Shown here: piece after piece, positions 33,248-44,656 of the stretch
Position numbering within the stretch: position 1 is the first letter of the stretch
How the letters are laid out: every line of letters begins with the position of its first letter
DNA from: Elymus sibiricus
Taxonomy: Eukaryota; Streptophyta; Magnoliopsida; Poales; Poaceae
Assembly (NCBI GenBank): GCA_039707655.1
Contig: CM077676.1
Coordinates: forward strand, 454,636,379 to 454,700,378
Direction: 5' to 3'
DNA: 64,000 nucleotides
Position numbers and translations under genes: made by a program
The notes under the pieces: model-generated
Told to the model about the DNA's origin: nothing
What the model saw: the letters and a program-made list of their open reading frames with translations, nothing else
Database searches by the model: none

Positions 33248-33269
33248 GGGGGGGGGGGGGGGGGGGGGG
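33248..33269 (+). repeat. Poly-G run of 22
   Basis: An uninterrupted run of 22 G on the plus strand, inside MULE-2. It could form a G-quadruplex and is a likely site of length error. Confidence 0.9.
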
Positions 33270-33480
33270 TTATAGAATGAGGGCAATGGGCTGGCGGGAA
33301 AATTGAGTAGGAAGGATGGCGGGAAAAAATGACCGGGAACGATGGCGGAAAAAAATGAGCCGGAACGATGGCGGGAAAGGGTTGGCGTTGAAAAATTGGC
33401 GGGAAGAAAGTTGGCAGAAAAAAAAGGACGGGAAAGGGGTTGGCCGAACGAAAAAAGGCGGGGCATGAGTTCTCTATGAT
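33270..33480. repeat. GCGGGAA-rich degenerate repeat in MULE-2
   Basis: Contains repeated ACGATGGCGGGAAA and GGGTTGGCGTTGAAAAA words that recur at 34400-34460 and 34630-34800. This suggests internal duplication of sub-terminal MULE-2 sequence. Confidence 0.55.
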
Positions 33481-33623
33481 CTCACATTTTATTTCGAAGC
33501 TATATTTTTTCCATTACAACACAGTACAACTGAAATCACGATACATTGCAATATTGAATTAAAATACTCCTACTAAAATTAAGATACAACCTATTGCGAA
33601 ATTTAAGATACTACCACAGAAAT

Positions 33624-34303
33624 CTACTGAGTCCAGCGTGGATATTTTCCTTTCCCTTCACCAGCATCTTCTGCTGCCTTGGCCTCACGAGCTCTTTCTT
33701 TCTTTCTCTGCCTCTCCGCCTCACGAGCCTCCTTGCGCTGCCGTTCCTCCTCCTCCATGCGGAGTCTAGCTTCCTCGTTTTTTCTTGATAACTCCTGAAA
33801 AAAACGCTTTTGCTCCGCCCTGTATTCTTTTAACTCTCTCTCTCTCTCTCTCTTGCTCTGCTTTCTCCTCTGCTGCCACCTTTTCCCTTTGCTCGTCTGT
33901 GTACAGGCTTTCCCATGCACGACGTCCCCTTTTGCTAATCTCATTCACCGCCCAATCTGGCATCTATGTGTCAATCCAACGATAGTACATGCAGAGGAGC
34001 AGAGGAGACTGCAACACAAATAAGAACGTTAATAAAGATATCAACAAGGACACCAACAATATGTCTATTCATCATCGTTAAAACATACCAGAGGCTTGTC
34101 GTACAGCGAAATTGCTATGGGTGGATCATGCTCATAATAGGCACACATGAAAAACTTCATGCCCAACCAATCAGAAAAATCAGTCACCTCCTTCACCTTG
34201 CAAGGATCGCCACACCAACACCGCAGGACTCCCAACCCGGGGGCAACCTCACATTTTTCATTTTCCTTGGCCTAATATCTTGGTCCGAGCAAGGCAAACT
34301 CAT
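33624..34303 (-). pseudogene. MULE-2-linked zinc-finger/coiled-coil gene, broken
   Basis: The predicted start codon is at 34303-34301, about 80 bases after a TATA-like TATAAAAT (34381-34388). Exon 1 reaches a donor at 34088 and carries CWCGDPCKVKEVTDFSDWLG followed by MKFFMC, a C-x-C-x(3)-C...C pattern like GRF-type zinc fingers. Exon 2 (34008-33624) encodes YYRWIDT, a TAG, MPDWAVNEISKRGRRAWESL and a long K/E/R-rich coiled coil ending at PRWTQ. Three lesions are visible: a one-base frame shift ahead of CWCG, the TAG where Q is expected, and a frame change within the CT run at about 33834-33853. It is non-functional as read. Confidence 0.55.
33834..33853. repeat. (CT)n microsatellite in the coiled-coil gene
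   Basis: A CT run encoding RERERE on the minus strand; the reading frame shifts across it. Confidence 0.85.
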
Positions 34304-34839
34304 AGCGACTAAAAAGAAAAAGAGAGCGGTAGCGATTTCAAAGGTTGCTCGATGAAGGATGAAGAGAGGTTCGATGACTCATTTTATAGGCTCGGATTAG
34401 GAGTGCGATGGCGGGAAAATAGAGCGGGAATGATGGACAGAAAAATTAGGCGGGAAACAGCTGATATAAAGAGCATCTCGCGCGTGGTTTTGAGTATGAT
34501 AAAGCACGGGCTGCATGCTTTCAGCGCTAAAGGAACAGTGTATATCAATCAGTGCCTCCTCTTCACAGACAAGCGTGTAGCACCGCTTCTCGTGAGGCAC
34601 AGTGGCTGCCGCCACACACGTTCCATGTCACAGGGTTGGTGGGAAAAAATGACCGGGAATGATGGTGGGGTAAATTGAGCGGGAACGATGGCTGGAAAGG
34701 GTTAGCGGAAAAAAATGAGTCAGAACGATGCCGAAAAAGGGTTGGCGTTGAAAAATGAAATGGAACGGTGCACACGAAAGGGCGGGAGAGGGAAGGCGGG
34801 AAGGGAAATGGCGGCACAGGAAAGGGTAATCGGAAAACA

Positions 34840-35113
34840 AAGAAAAAAGGGACTTTTTGTCCGCGTGGGGGCCGAAAAGGGCTCTTCGTCCCTCTGCCGA
34901 CCGACATGCAGCTTCGGCCCACGTCCGACGTAAAGAGGTGGACCCTCGCAGCCTCTTCAGCCGATATACGACCAAAGAGAATAGTTTTGGCCCACAAATA
35001 ACCGAAGCCATACTCTTCGGCCCACGTATGGACGAAGAGCACTCTTCGGCCCGGACGTGGCCGAAAGTCCATCTTCGGTCGCATGGGGACCGACGGGGTC
35101 ATACAAGTGAAAT
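34840..35113 (-). repeat. MULE-2 right terminal inverted repeat region
   Basis: The inverse complement starts TTTCACTTGTATGACCCCGT and proceeds through GACCGAAGATGGACTTTCGG, matching 20051 onward. Further CCGAAGA words follow inward. Confidence 0.75.
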
Positions 35114-35248
35114 TTCTGAAATTAGGCATATAGTTTCGGGATTTGTTGATTTTTTTTAAAAAAATCGAGAGATGGCTACCCATTTAAATGGGCCCGCCAC
35201 TGGGGAGGAAGAGACCCCGCACGCCCGGTCCACGCGGGCAGGATGGCA
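35114..35248. other. Between MULE-2 repeat and Gypsy-A
   Basis: Includes a T/A homopolymer palindrome at about 35148-35163 and GC-rich sequence ending in the Gypsy-A target site TGGCA (35244-35248). The first 60 or so bases may still be MULE-2 terminal repeat, because the left copy is cut at 20051. Confidence 0.45.
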
Positions 35249-35524
35249 TGTTACGCCCCCGCCTTGACCGTGCACTAATCATACACGCAAATGTGCACGA
35301 TCAAGATCAGAGACTCACGGGAAGATATCACAACACAACTCTAGACACAAATTTAAATATAAATCTATATATTACAAGCCATGGGTCGCGAGGACCCGAA
35401 AACAGAAGTCATCACACAAATATTATCTGGGTACAGACATAGTTAGTCAAGTTTCCCTTAAGAAGGCTAGCATAACAACGACATTGATCGAAGAGGCGCA
35501 GGCCTCCTGCCTGGGGCCTCCGAA

Positions 35525-35595
35525 CTACTCCTGGTCGTCGGGCTCCACATAGTAGTAGCCTCCACTGGGGATCTTCGGCTCCTGGGCTCCATCGT
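35525..35595 (-). CDS. LTR acidic ORF, last exon (Gypsy-A)
   Basis: After the acceptor GCTGCATTCAG (minus) the exon, completed by the G left over in family phase from the middle exon, reads DDGAQEPKIPSGGYYYVEPD, then DQE and a TAG. In Gypsy-B a 4-base insertion near the end of the same exon shifts the frame. Confidence 0.4.
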
Positions 35596-36981
35596 CTGAA
35601 TGCAGCAGCCGGGTAGGGGAAAAAAGGGTAGCAAAGCAACTGTGAGTACTCATCCAAAGTACTCGCAAGACTTACATCAGAACTATGCTAGTATGCATTG
35701 GTATCAAAGGAATGGGGCTATATCTTTGGACTATACTGCAGAATGCCAGAGTAGAGGGGGAAAAGCCTAGCCTATCGAAGACTAGCATCTTGCAGCAATC
35801 TTGCAGCATCAGAAGAGAATATAGCAAAACAACATATAGTAACATGTAAATATTAGCAATGCCCAGAGATCCTTCCTCGACTACCCTGCGAGAAAGCGAC
35901 CTCGGAGCAATATAACAGTTTAGTATTATGAAGTATCCGGTTCTAGTTGTAGTAGATCAGGATACAACTCCGAGCGTCCTGTTACCGTGGACACGGCTAT
36001 TCGAATAGATTAACTTCCCTGCAGGGGTGCACTACTATTACCCAACACGCTCGATTACCTTTGGCCGGACACACTTGCCCGGGTAATGCCCGGCCTCGGA
36101 TGATCAACACGACGTAGTCCTACCTAGGCTCTCCAGAGAGGTCAACACGCTGGTCTAAATCCTAAGCGCAAAGGGGTCATGGCCCATCACCCTAAGCACT
36201 CCTGCACGTTGCGTGACTGGCCGGGGACCAAGCGCGACCGTGGAAGCACCAACAAACATAACCAGCTCACCCCAACAATCAGCCCGCAGAGTTGTGACGT
36301 CTGACAGAGCTTTCGGTAGAATGTACGACGCGGAGAGCCCATACCATAATTCCGCGTGGTGGTTAGTGCGTATAGGCCAGAGGCCAACTCAGATCATATA
36401 CCCAATCCGTTAATCGCGTTTAGTATCTCGCGGAGATGAACAGGGTTCCTGTCGCTCTGACTTGGTAATCCATGGACCACGACCAGGGACTAGGCCCACC
36501 TCTCTCCTAGGTAGTCTCCACCTGCCTTGTCGCTCCACCACAATAATCTCTCGCGAGTACCCTTGGGGCCGACTCGACTTGTATCATTATCTCGCGGGTA
36601 CCCTTGGGGCCGACCCGTCTTTAACAACGGGAGTTGTCGGGTCTCAGGTCCATCTCTACTGTATGGTACCGCCAGCCCTTCAGCCTCGTAATAATGAGTG
36701 AAACTAACAGTGTAAGCTTATCCGTGATCACCGCCCAGAGGGGATCACGGCCCGATAATCTAGCACAGCAACACGGACAAGGGTGTAGGGCCAACAGGCG
36801 AAACTTTAGCATAACTAAACTAAGCATCATAGGATAGCAGGTAATGTATCAACAGTAGGCTACATAAGCAGGCTATGCATCAGATTAGGATCTACCGGAT
36901 CATCAACAGTAGCAAAATCTAATGCAAGAATTAGAGGGAAAGAATAGGCGATATCTGGATGGTCAAGGAGGTTTTGCTTGC

Positions 36982-37053
36982 GTGGAAGCTCTGCAGTGAA
37001 AGAGGAATCGTCGGTGGTGTAGCTGTCCTCAGGGGCCACGTCAGTCTCTGGGT
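36982..37053 (-). CDS. LTR acidic ORF, middle exon (Gypsy-A)
   Basis: 72 nt between an acceptor (CATCGGTAG) and GCAAGC; reads DPETDVAPEDSYTTDDSSFT and then AELP. The last exon base is C instead of the G seen in the other families. Confidence 0.42.
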
Positions 37054-39056
37054 CTACCGATGAACAGAGGAGGGGGAAACAGAATAAATAACGGGGCACA
37101 CAAATGCAACATTATGCATGACATGACTAAATGATATGCAGGGGTGATCTAATGCATCCCTAAATGTTTTAGATGACTTGGGAAATATTTGAGAATATTT
37201 TCCCGAAGTCATGCACTATTCATTTATCAGAATCAGGTCAAAAGTTCAATGTTCACCATCTTAGAGGGTTCTAACATGAATGCAAATGACATATTCGGAT
37301 TCGTTGTATTTTTCTGATCATTTTTCATATATAAATTATTTTCATCTGACTTACGGTTTATTTTTTATGATTTTTCATAGCTTTAATCATTTTCTGGATT
37401 TTCTTATTTAAGTTTATTTCGAAAAATACTAAATAAATTGCTAGGTGCACCCGGTGCAGTGCGCCCGGTGCAGTGCACCCAGAGTGCACCCAGTGGCTGA
37501 CAGTGGACCCGGCCAGCTGAGTCAGCGGGTCAGCAGTTGACCAGTTGACTGGTCAACTAGGACCCACCGGTCAGTGGCTGGGGTCTGCCCAATCAGCATG
37601 TTGACCTGGTCAACCGGGCCCGCGGGACCCAGCTGCTAGTGACACTGGAGAGGCCACGTGGCAGGCCACATCAGCGGCGGCGCCGGAGACGGCTCCGGCG
37701 ACCGTTTCCGCGGCGGATCTTCGCCGGAATCGGCCGGGATTCCGCTACGAGCTACCAAATCGAGCGCCGCGACTTGCGTTCGAACGCGGAGAGCATGCCG
37801 CGTCCATTTGTGGCCTCGGCCGGAGCTGAGACGGCCGGAATCGACGGCGGCGACATCGACCCGCGACGGTGCGCACGGGGGCTCTACGGGGACGGCAATG
37901 CGGGGCTGCAGCGGCCACACTAAGCGGCTAGGCAACACCTAGGTAGCACCAGGAGCACAACGGCACCACTGGTTCGAGCGGAGGAGCACGGGAGCGTGAT
38001 GCTTGCCGGCCATGGTGGTGGCCGGAGCTCGGGTTCGCGGGAGAGCTAGCTAGGGGAGGGGAACGTCGTCGGAGAGAGAGGGGAAAGCACGAGGCTCACC
38101 TAGGGAGCGCACGGTGGCTCGTTGGGAGATTAGGAGCAGCAGGGGGCGGTGGATCGACGGGGTGGAGCGGCGGTGACCCGAGGTAGACGACGACGGCGAT
38201 CCGGCGTTGGGGTGCTTCCCGGCTCGATCTTGCCCTTGCAGTCGAAGTAGACGAGGCCGGCGATGCTTGCGGACACGGTGAGGCAGCGAGGAGGGCACGG
38301 TGGCCACGACTATGGTGGTGGCGTGGCCATGGCGGTGCTCGGGCGAGGTGGAGAAGGAGAGGACGAGCGAGGGAGAGAGGGGAATGAGGATGGGGCTCGT
38401 CCGGTGGCTCGAGGGCGTCGCCCTTATCCGCTCGCCCAACCACTTCATCGCCGTGGCGGCCAGCGGCCAGAGGGAGCGTGCGCGACCACGGGCGCAGCGA
38501 CACGGCGACGGGAGCAGGTGAGGAGGACAATGACTGTAGCTGTGGGCTGGGCCGGCTGCTGTAGACTAATGCCCAGTCAACAGTATCTTCTTTCCTTTTC
38601 TTTTTCACTTTTTGTTTTTAATTCTTTGTCTTCTGTTTTACAAAAGTTTTTGATCCAATTAATTTTTGTAAATTGTATAAGTGGCCACATTAATTACTTT
38701 GCAATATTCTGAGTTGGCATAAAATTTTTGAGGCAGTTTTGAATTGATTTGAATTTGATTAAAATAGAAATGGTTTAAAAGGGCTGGTTTGGTACTGTTT
38801 TTGGATGGTATATTCCAAATGAGCAAACAATTGATGTTGTTTTCCTCAACATTTATTTGTTATGGAATATTTGCAAAATTATGAACTATTTTGCTTTCTT
38901 ATCTGTGCAACTTTTAATTTCACTTAAAGTTTGAATTTTGATTTGAAGTGGAAATTTGAAATGAGATATAATCCAGTGATGATCAAGCATTGCAAAACAA
39001 AGTGACTTGGCATTAACATGGTGGATTACTGTAGCTTAATACAGGAGGGTGTTACA

Positions 39057-42000
39057 ATTCTCCTCCTCTAAAAGAAATTCTCGTCCCGAGAATTTAGGAG
39101 GTAGACGGAAAGTGAGCGGGGTATTCCTCTCGAAGACGATCCTCGCGTTCCCAAGTGGCGTCATCTTCAGAATGATTCGACCACTGAACTTTAAGGAACT
39201 TGATTGCCTTCTGACGGGTTCAGCGTTCAGCTTGATCAAAAATGCGGATTGGGTACTCTTGATATGATAGATCATCTTGCAATTCAAGCATTTTATGATC
39301 CACTGCACAGATAGGGTCCTTGAAGCAGTGACGGAGTTGCGACACATGGAAGACACCGTGAACTTGAGAAGGCTTCGGTGCCAATTCCAATTTATATGCC
39401 ACATATCCACGTCTGGCGTGGATACAGAATGGGCCGATGTAGCGAGGAGCTAACTTGCCCTTGATCCCAAAGCGGTGAGTGCCTTTCATCGGGGTGACAC
39501 GAAGGTAAGCTTGTTCGCCAGGTTGATAAACCATTTCTCGGTGTTTACGGTCATAGTTGCTCTTCTAACGAGATTGAGCCGTCTTAAGATGTTCACGAAC
39601 AATACGGGCTTGTTCTTCAGCTTGTTGGATAATATCCGGACAAAAGAGTGACCGTTCCCCAGTTTCTGACCAATTCAGAGGGGTTCGGCACTTACGTCCA
39701 TAAAGAACTTCAAAGGGTGCCATCTTCAAGCTAGCTTGGTAGCTATTTTTGTAAGAGAATTCAGCATACGGGAGAGATTCCTCCCATTTCTTGCCAAATG
39801 AGATGACACAGGCACAAAGCATATCTTCAAGAATTTGGTTGACTCGTTCAACTTGACCTTGGGACTGGGGGTGATAACCGGTGCTAAAAGACAGATGAGT
39901 TCCCATAGCTTCCTGGAAACTTTCCCAGAATCTTGAGGTAAAGAGGCTGCCACGGTCTGAACTGATCTCCATCGGAACTCCGTGGAGTGACACAATTCTG
40001 GAAACATATAAGTCTGCTAACTGACTAGCAGTGATCGTCTCCTTGACAGGCAGGAAATGAGCAACCATGGAGAATCGGTCGATGACGACAAGGATAGCGT
40101 CATGACCCTTTTGCGATCTGGGAAGACCAGTGATGAGATCCATTTCAACCTTGTCCCATTTCCATTCAGGAATAGTAAGTGGTTGCAGAACTCCGGTAGG
40201 TTTCTGGTGTTCTGCCTTGATGCGACGGCAAACGTCACATTCAGCAACAAAACGAGCAATGTCTCGCTTCATGTTAGGCCGCCAAAATCTCTGACGGATG
40301 TCTTGGTACATTTTAGTACTACCCGGATGAATAGACAGAGGTGTGTCATGAGCTTCTTTCATAATATCCGAGGTCAAGTCTAGGTTGCCTTTCGAAGAGA
40401 CAACATAACGACCCTTGAAGAACAAGGTACCATCATTATCAAGAGAGAATTCTGAGGGCTTTCCAGTTGAAAGATCGCGCTTAATCTTGTCGACTTCAGG
40501 GTCAAGCTTCTGATTAGTCTTGACGCGGCGCTCGAGATCTGGTTCAACAGCCAGGGTATTAAGAGAACCCTGGGGAACAATGTGGAGGTTCAATTTGCGA
40601 AGTTCTTCATAAAGAATGGGCTGAGCTTGCTGAACCATGAGGTTGTTGCAATAAGACTTGCGATTCAAGGCATCGGTCATTACATTAGCCTTGCTAGGGG
40701 TATATGAAATATCCATGTCATAGTCAGCTATTGTCTCGAGCCATCTTTGCTGATGGAGATTCAAATCTGGTTGAGTATACAGATACTTCAGACTTTGATG
40801 GTCAGTGTATATCTCACAACGATTACCGAGAAGGTAATGTCGCCACAGCTTCAAAGCATAAATAACCGCTGCAAGTTCGAGATCATGTGTTGGATAATTA
40901 TCTTCGTGAGGACGCAGCTAATGAGAGCCATAAGCAATCAATTTCTGCTCTTGCATTAGGACACAGCCTAGTCCTTGACGAGATGCGTCGCAATAAATCA
41001 CGAAGTCCTTGCGAGTATCTGGGGGAGCAAGCACTGGTGCAGAGGTAAGCTTATCTTTGAGTGTCTGGAAACTTTCCTGACATTTGGATGTCCACTCAAA
41101 CTTCGTGCCCTTATGGAGCAAATCAGTCAGTGGTTTTGCAATCTTGGAGAAGTTCTCGACAAAACGGCGGCAATAGCTGGCGAGTCAGAGAAAACTTCTG
41201 ACTTGCTTGACATTCTTCGGAGGAGTCTAGTCAAGAATGGCCTGAACTCGTTCAGGGTTAACAGCAATGCCATCCTTGGAAATCACATGACCAAGGTAGG
41301 TCACCTCAGATAACCAGAATTCACACTTGGAAAATTTGGCATATAGCTGATGTTCTCGAAGTTTCTCCAATACAAGACGAAGATTTTCGGCGTGTTCTTC
41401 TTCATTCTTGGAATATACAAGGATATCATCCAAATAAACCACGACGAACTTGTCGAGGTAGTCCATGAAGATATAGTTCATCAAGCGGGAGAAGGTTGCT
41501 GGAGCATTGGTTAGGCCGAAAGATATGACGGTGTACTCGTATGAACCATAGCGAGTAACGAAGCCGGTCTTCGGAATATCCTCTTCACAAACTCTGATCT
41601 GGTGGTAACCCAACCTCAAGTCGAGTTTAGAGAATACAGAGGAACCAGCAAGTTGATCATAAAGATCATTGATCCTGGGAAGTGGATATTTGTTTTGGAT
41701 TGTTGCTTGGTTAATAGGTCGATAATCCTGGACCAACCGGTTAGTTCCATCCTTCTTCTTAACAAAGAGCGAAGGTGCTCCCCAAGCGGAAGAACTTGGG
41801 CGAATGAAACCGCTGCGAAGAGATTTGTCGATTTCCTCCTTAAGCTCGAGGAGTTCATGTGGCAGCATCTTGTAGGGGCGCTTCGCAATAGGAGTAGTGC
41901 CTGGTTTCAAGTCGATGACGAATTCGACAGCTCTAACAGGGGGTACTCCTGGAAGTTCTTCTGGAAAGACATCTTGGAATTCGCAAACGACTGGAACATT

Positions 42001-42345
42001 CTCGATTCCCTCAAGCGGTGAAGCGTTCAAAGCATTCAGAGCATAAATCTGGGCTTCAGCATTTTGAATGATTCGGGCGGTGTAGTTCACTATCTCATCG
42101 GAAGGATGTAGGAGTTGGACTGTTTTAGTGGCACAGTCAATTGAAGCAATATGGGCTTTCAACCAATCCATTCTGAGTATGACATCGATGTTGGAAGTCT
42201 TCAAGACGATGAGGGAGGCAAGGAACTCTAGACCTTCGATCTCAATGGGGACATTATGACTTGCCATATTAACATGACAATGGGCACCGGGGGTGTTTAC
42301 AACGAGTGGACGGTTCATCTTTTCAAATGCAATGTCATATTAACA
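39057..42345 (-). pseudogene. Gypsy-A pol remnant (PR-RT-RH-IN-chromodomain)
   Basis: Read from 42318 leftwards: the end of the protease region ([14 protein letters not shown]), reverse transcriptase ([13 protein letters not shown], polymerase YLDD), RNase H ([26 protein letters not shown]), integrase (zinc HHCC with AECDVCRRIKAEH, then the DDE core), then GPF-type and chromodomain-like tail (ATWEREDRLREEYP). In-frame stops interrupt it at 41227, about 41185, 40918, 39565 and 39220. The start of gag-pol is missing. At 42266-42346 CATATTAACATGA occurs twice around the left rearrangement junction. Confidence 0.82.
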
Positions 42346-42348
42346 TGA

Positions 42349-43061
42349 TTTGGTACTGTTTTTGGATGGTAGATTCCAAATGAGCAAACAAGTGATGTTG
42401 TTTTCCTCAACATTTATTTGTTATGGAATATTTGCAAAATTATGAACTATTTTGCTTTCTTATTTGTGCAACTTTTAATTTCACTTAAAGTTTGAATTTT
42501 GATTTGAAGTGGAAATTTGAAATGAGATATAATCCAATGATGATCAAGCATTGCAAAACAAAGTGACTTGGCATTAACATGGTGGATTACTGTAGCTTAA
42601 TACAGGGGGGTGTTACAATTCTCCTCCTCTAAAAGAAATTCTCGTCCCGAGAATTTAGGAGGTAGACGGAAAGAGAGCGGGGTATTCCTCTCGAAGATGA
42701 TCCCCGCGTTCTCAAGTGGCTTCATCTTCAGAATGATTCAACCACTGAACTTTAAGGAATTTGATTGCCTTCTGACAGGTTCGGCGTTCAGCTTGATCAA
42801 AAATGCGGATTGGGTACTCTTGATAAGATAGATTATCTTGCAATTCAAGCATTTCATGATTCACTGCACGGATAGGGTCCGTAAAGCAGTGACGGAGTTG
42901 CGACACATGGAAGACATCGTGAACTTGAGAAAGCTTCGGTGGCAATTCCAATTTATATGCCACATATCCACGTTTGGCGAGGATACGGAACATGCCGATG
43001 TAGCGAGGAGCTAACTTGCCCTTGATTTTTTAAAACGGTGAGTGCCCTTTATCGGGGTGAG
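42349..43061 (-). repeat. Gypsy-A duplicated block: LTR start plus integrase C-terminus
   Basis: 42349-42617 repeats the start of the LTR (compare 38787-39056) and 42618-43061 repeats the purine tract, chromodomain-like tail and GPF-type segment (compare 39057-39495). It stops abruptly inside the coding part. Confidence 0.8.
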
Positions 43062-43211
43062 TGCAACTTTTAATTTAACATAAAGTTTGAATTTTGATTT
43101 GAAGTGGAAATTTGAAATGAGATATAATCCAGTGATGATCAAGCATTGCAAAACAAAATGACTTGGCATTAACATGGTGAATTACTGTAGCTTAATAAGG
43201 GGGGTGTTACA
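43062..43211 (-). repeat. Gypsy-A truncated outer LTR start, 150 bp
   Basis: Third copy of the LTR start (compare 38910-39056), ending in TGTTACA and followed directly by TSD TGGCA. This is the only part of the 5' LTR left. Confidence 0.8.
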
Positions 43212-43216
43212 TGGCA

Positions 43217-43989
43217 CCACGCGGACGGACGGACGGCCGCGATGTGGCTCCGTCTATGTGGCGGGCCGTTACTGGACTATGCGGGGGTGCTTGACGTGGA
43301 GCGTGTGCCGGGGCCGTCCGTTGGGGTGAGCTGGAGGCTCGGATGGCCGGGATCTCGTGAGTGCATTGAAGGGTTAGAAACGTGGCGGGGAGTGATTGGC
43401 GCGGGCTGGGTCGTCGACGTTGACGAGACCCGATGCGCTAGAAAGTTCGCCGCGGGCGTGCTCGGGGCTCAGTGGAGTGGATCATTCGTTCAGAGCGAGG
43501 GTGGACCCGTGGTAGGCAAGAGGCCGTGATGGGTGCGTCCGGGCTGGCCGGTCAGTCAACGGGGTGTTGACTTTCGCCGTGCGATGGACGTCAGGGTGAA
43601 ATTTACTGGGCTTTCCGGGTGGCTGGGCCCAAGTGTTGCATCAACGCGCTAAAGGCTTCCTCCAGTGAAAGTGTTCTTTTTAAGATGATAGGCCTCCTCT
43701 CGTCCCTGCTTATACTGAAAGTAGAGTACTAGGGCTTTTCTCTTAAAAAAAAGCCGAGTACACTGAGACTCAACTTCAACGCAACACCCAGATTAGCAAA
43801 AATAGACAACAGCAAAACTCAAGATCAGGGGAGAAACATTGCAGGAAAAAAGAAAGAAAGCAAAATCATCCAGCACCAACCAACAACAGGGAGGCGATCA
43901 GCAGCAACAAAAGCTTGGAAATCAGCGGGCATCTGCTTCACAACATCCATTCTTCCGAAGTTCCAGCGAAAGTATCAGAAGCTTACTTT
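43217..43989. other. Unassigned DNA between Gypsy-A and CACTA-like fragment
   Basis: 43217-43640 is GC-rich and has a 95-codon plus-strand opening (43242-43529) with no domain I recognise; its composition suggests chance. 43640-43989 is A-rich unique sequence without gene features. Confidence 0.4.
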
Positions 43990-44457
43990 AAAAAAACATA
44001 TCCGTAATGATACGTGTTTGTCATAGTAGGTCATGTTTTCTGTCACCTGTGTACATCCGTGACGGTTTTATGACATAATCAAGATAGTCATACCTGTGCT
44101 GTTTTCATCATGGAAGTGTGCACTTCCATGACAGAAAATGGCGCGTGATGAAAGTATTTCCTCAAGGGTAACCGACACGTGACAGCCACCGTAACGGGTC
44201 GCCGTTAAGCTATCAAGTTCGCGTTCTGGATCCGATACCGGTTAACGACGTTGACCATTGACGATCCTCCCGTGTCGGCTTCTCTTTTGCCAACGGAGCC
44301 ACGCGTCAGCTCTACGTTGGAACAAATGTCACCCATCCAATGGACGACGTGCGCCTATGCCGTATAGACACGTGGCAAGGCCCAACAGTAGCCCGTTTAG
44401 TTAAAAAAGACGGCCCAGTCAAAGGCCTGCTTAAGGCCCACTTGACTTAGTCAAAAG
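43990..44457. mobile_element. CACTA-like transposon fragment
   Basis: Sequence such as GTCATAGTAGGTCATGTTTT, CTTCCATGACAGAAAATGG and GACACGTG has the texture of non-coding parts of Triticeae CACTA elements, with inverted CATGGAAGTG/CACTTCCATG words. No CACTA terminus is visible. The right edge coincides with the stop codon of the adjacent gene fragment. Confidence 0.4.
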
Positions 44458-44619
44458 TTAGCGGCGCTGCACCTTGACGCAGCGCAGGCGCTTCCGGTTT
44501 CCCCACTGCAACAACAGGTCGTGCTCCGAGGCCTTGCCGCTTCCGCTGCCGCCGCGCGCGAAACCTAGCGTCTGGTAGTTCTTCCTCGACTCCCTCTCCA
44601 TCGCTGGACTAGCGTCGTG
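44458..44619 (-). pseudogene. Truncated host gene, coding exon with start codon
   Basis: After an acceptor (CTTTCGTGCAG, exon from 44619), the start codon at 44601-44599 opens 47 codons: MERESRKNYQTLGFARGG, a Gly/Ser stretch, then EHDLLLQWGNRKRLRCVKVQ and a stop at 44458-44460. The HDL-LQWGNRKRLRC motif is conserved-looking and I believe it occurs in plant proteins, but I cannot name the family. The frame ends where CACTA-like sequence starts, so the remainder of the gene is probably lost or displaced. The upstream 5'UTR exon and TATA box are at 58780-59002. Confidence 0.5.
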
Positions 44620-44656
44620 CTGCACGAAAGAAACGAAGAAGATTTCAGTCTAATTG

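Larger units (their letters stand above)
33060..35113. mobile_element. MULE-2 right part
   Basis: Contains the upstream part of the second gene, the zinc-finger/coiled-coil gene and the right terminal inverted repeat. Together with 20051-22202 it gives about 4.2 kb of original element. Confidence 0.65.
35249..39056 (-). repeat. Gypsy-A full LTR, 3,808 bp
   Basis: On the plus strand it starts TGTTACGCCCC and ends GGGTGTTACA. It is diverged from the LTRs of Gypsy-B and Gypsy-C but shares the AGTACT-pair block (about 35640-35675) and the two acidic-ORF exons. Confidence 0.85.
35249..43211 (-). mobile_element. Gypsy-A, rearranged chromovirus-type Gypsy retrotransposon
   Basis: Flanked by TGGCA on both sides (35244-35248 and 43212-43216). 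It has one full LTR (35249-39056) and, on the minus strand, pol from protease to integrase/chromodomain (39057-42345). Gag, the primer site and most of the 5' LTR are absent. Instead two extra blocks follow: LTR start plus integrase C-terminus (about 42349-43061) and a bare LTR start of 150 bp (43062-43211) that ends in TGTTACA next to the TSD. The pol is Tekay/Del-like, close to Gypsy-B. Confidence 0.82.

Noticed and set aside
37636..38608. GC-rich frames on both strands in the Gypsy-A LTR
   Set aside because: Composition-driven openings within LTR leader sequence; several frames are open at once and none is shared as protein with the other LTRs beyond short stretches.
40057..40383. Plus-strand frames inside Gypsy-A pol (also 41602-42021)
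   Set aside because: Antisense shadows of the minus-strand integrase and RT coding sequence.
43242..43529. 95-codon plus-strand frame
   Set aside because: Unique GC-rich sequence; no domain, no splice or promoter context.
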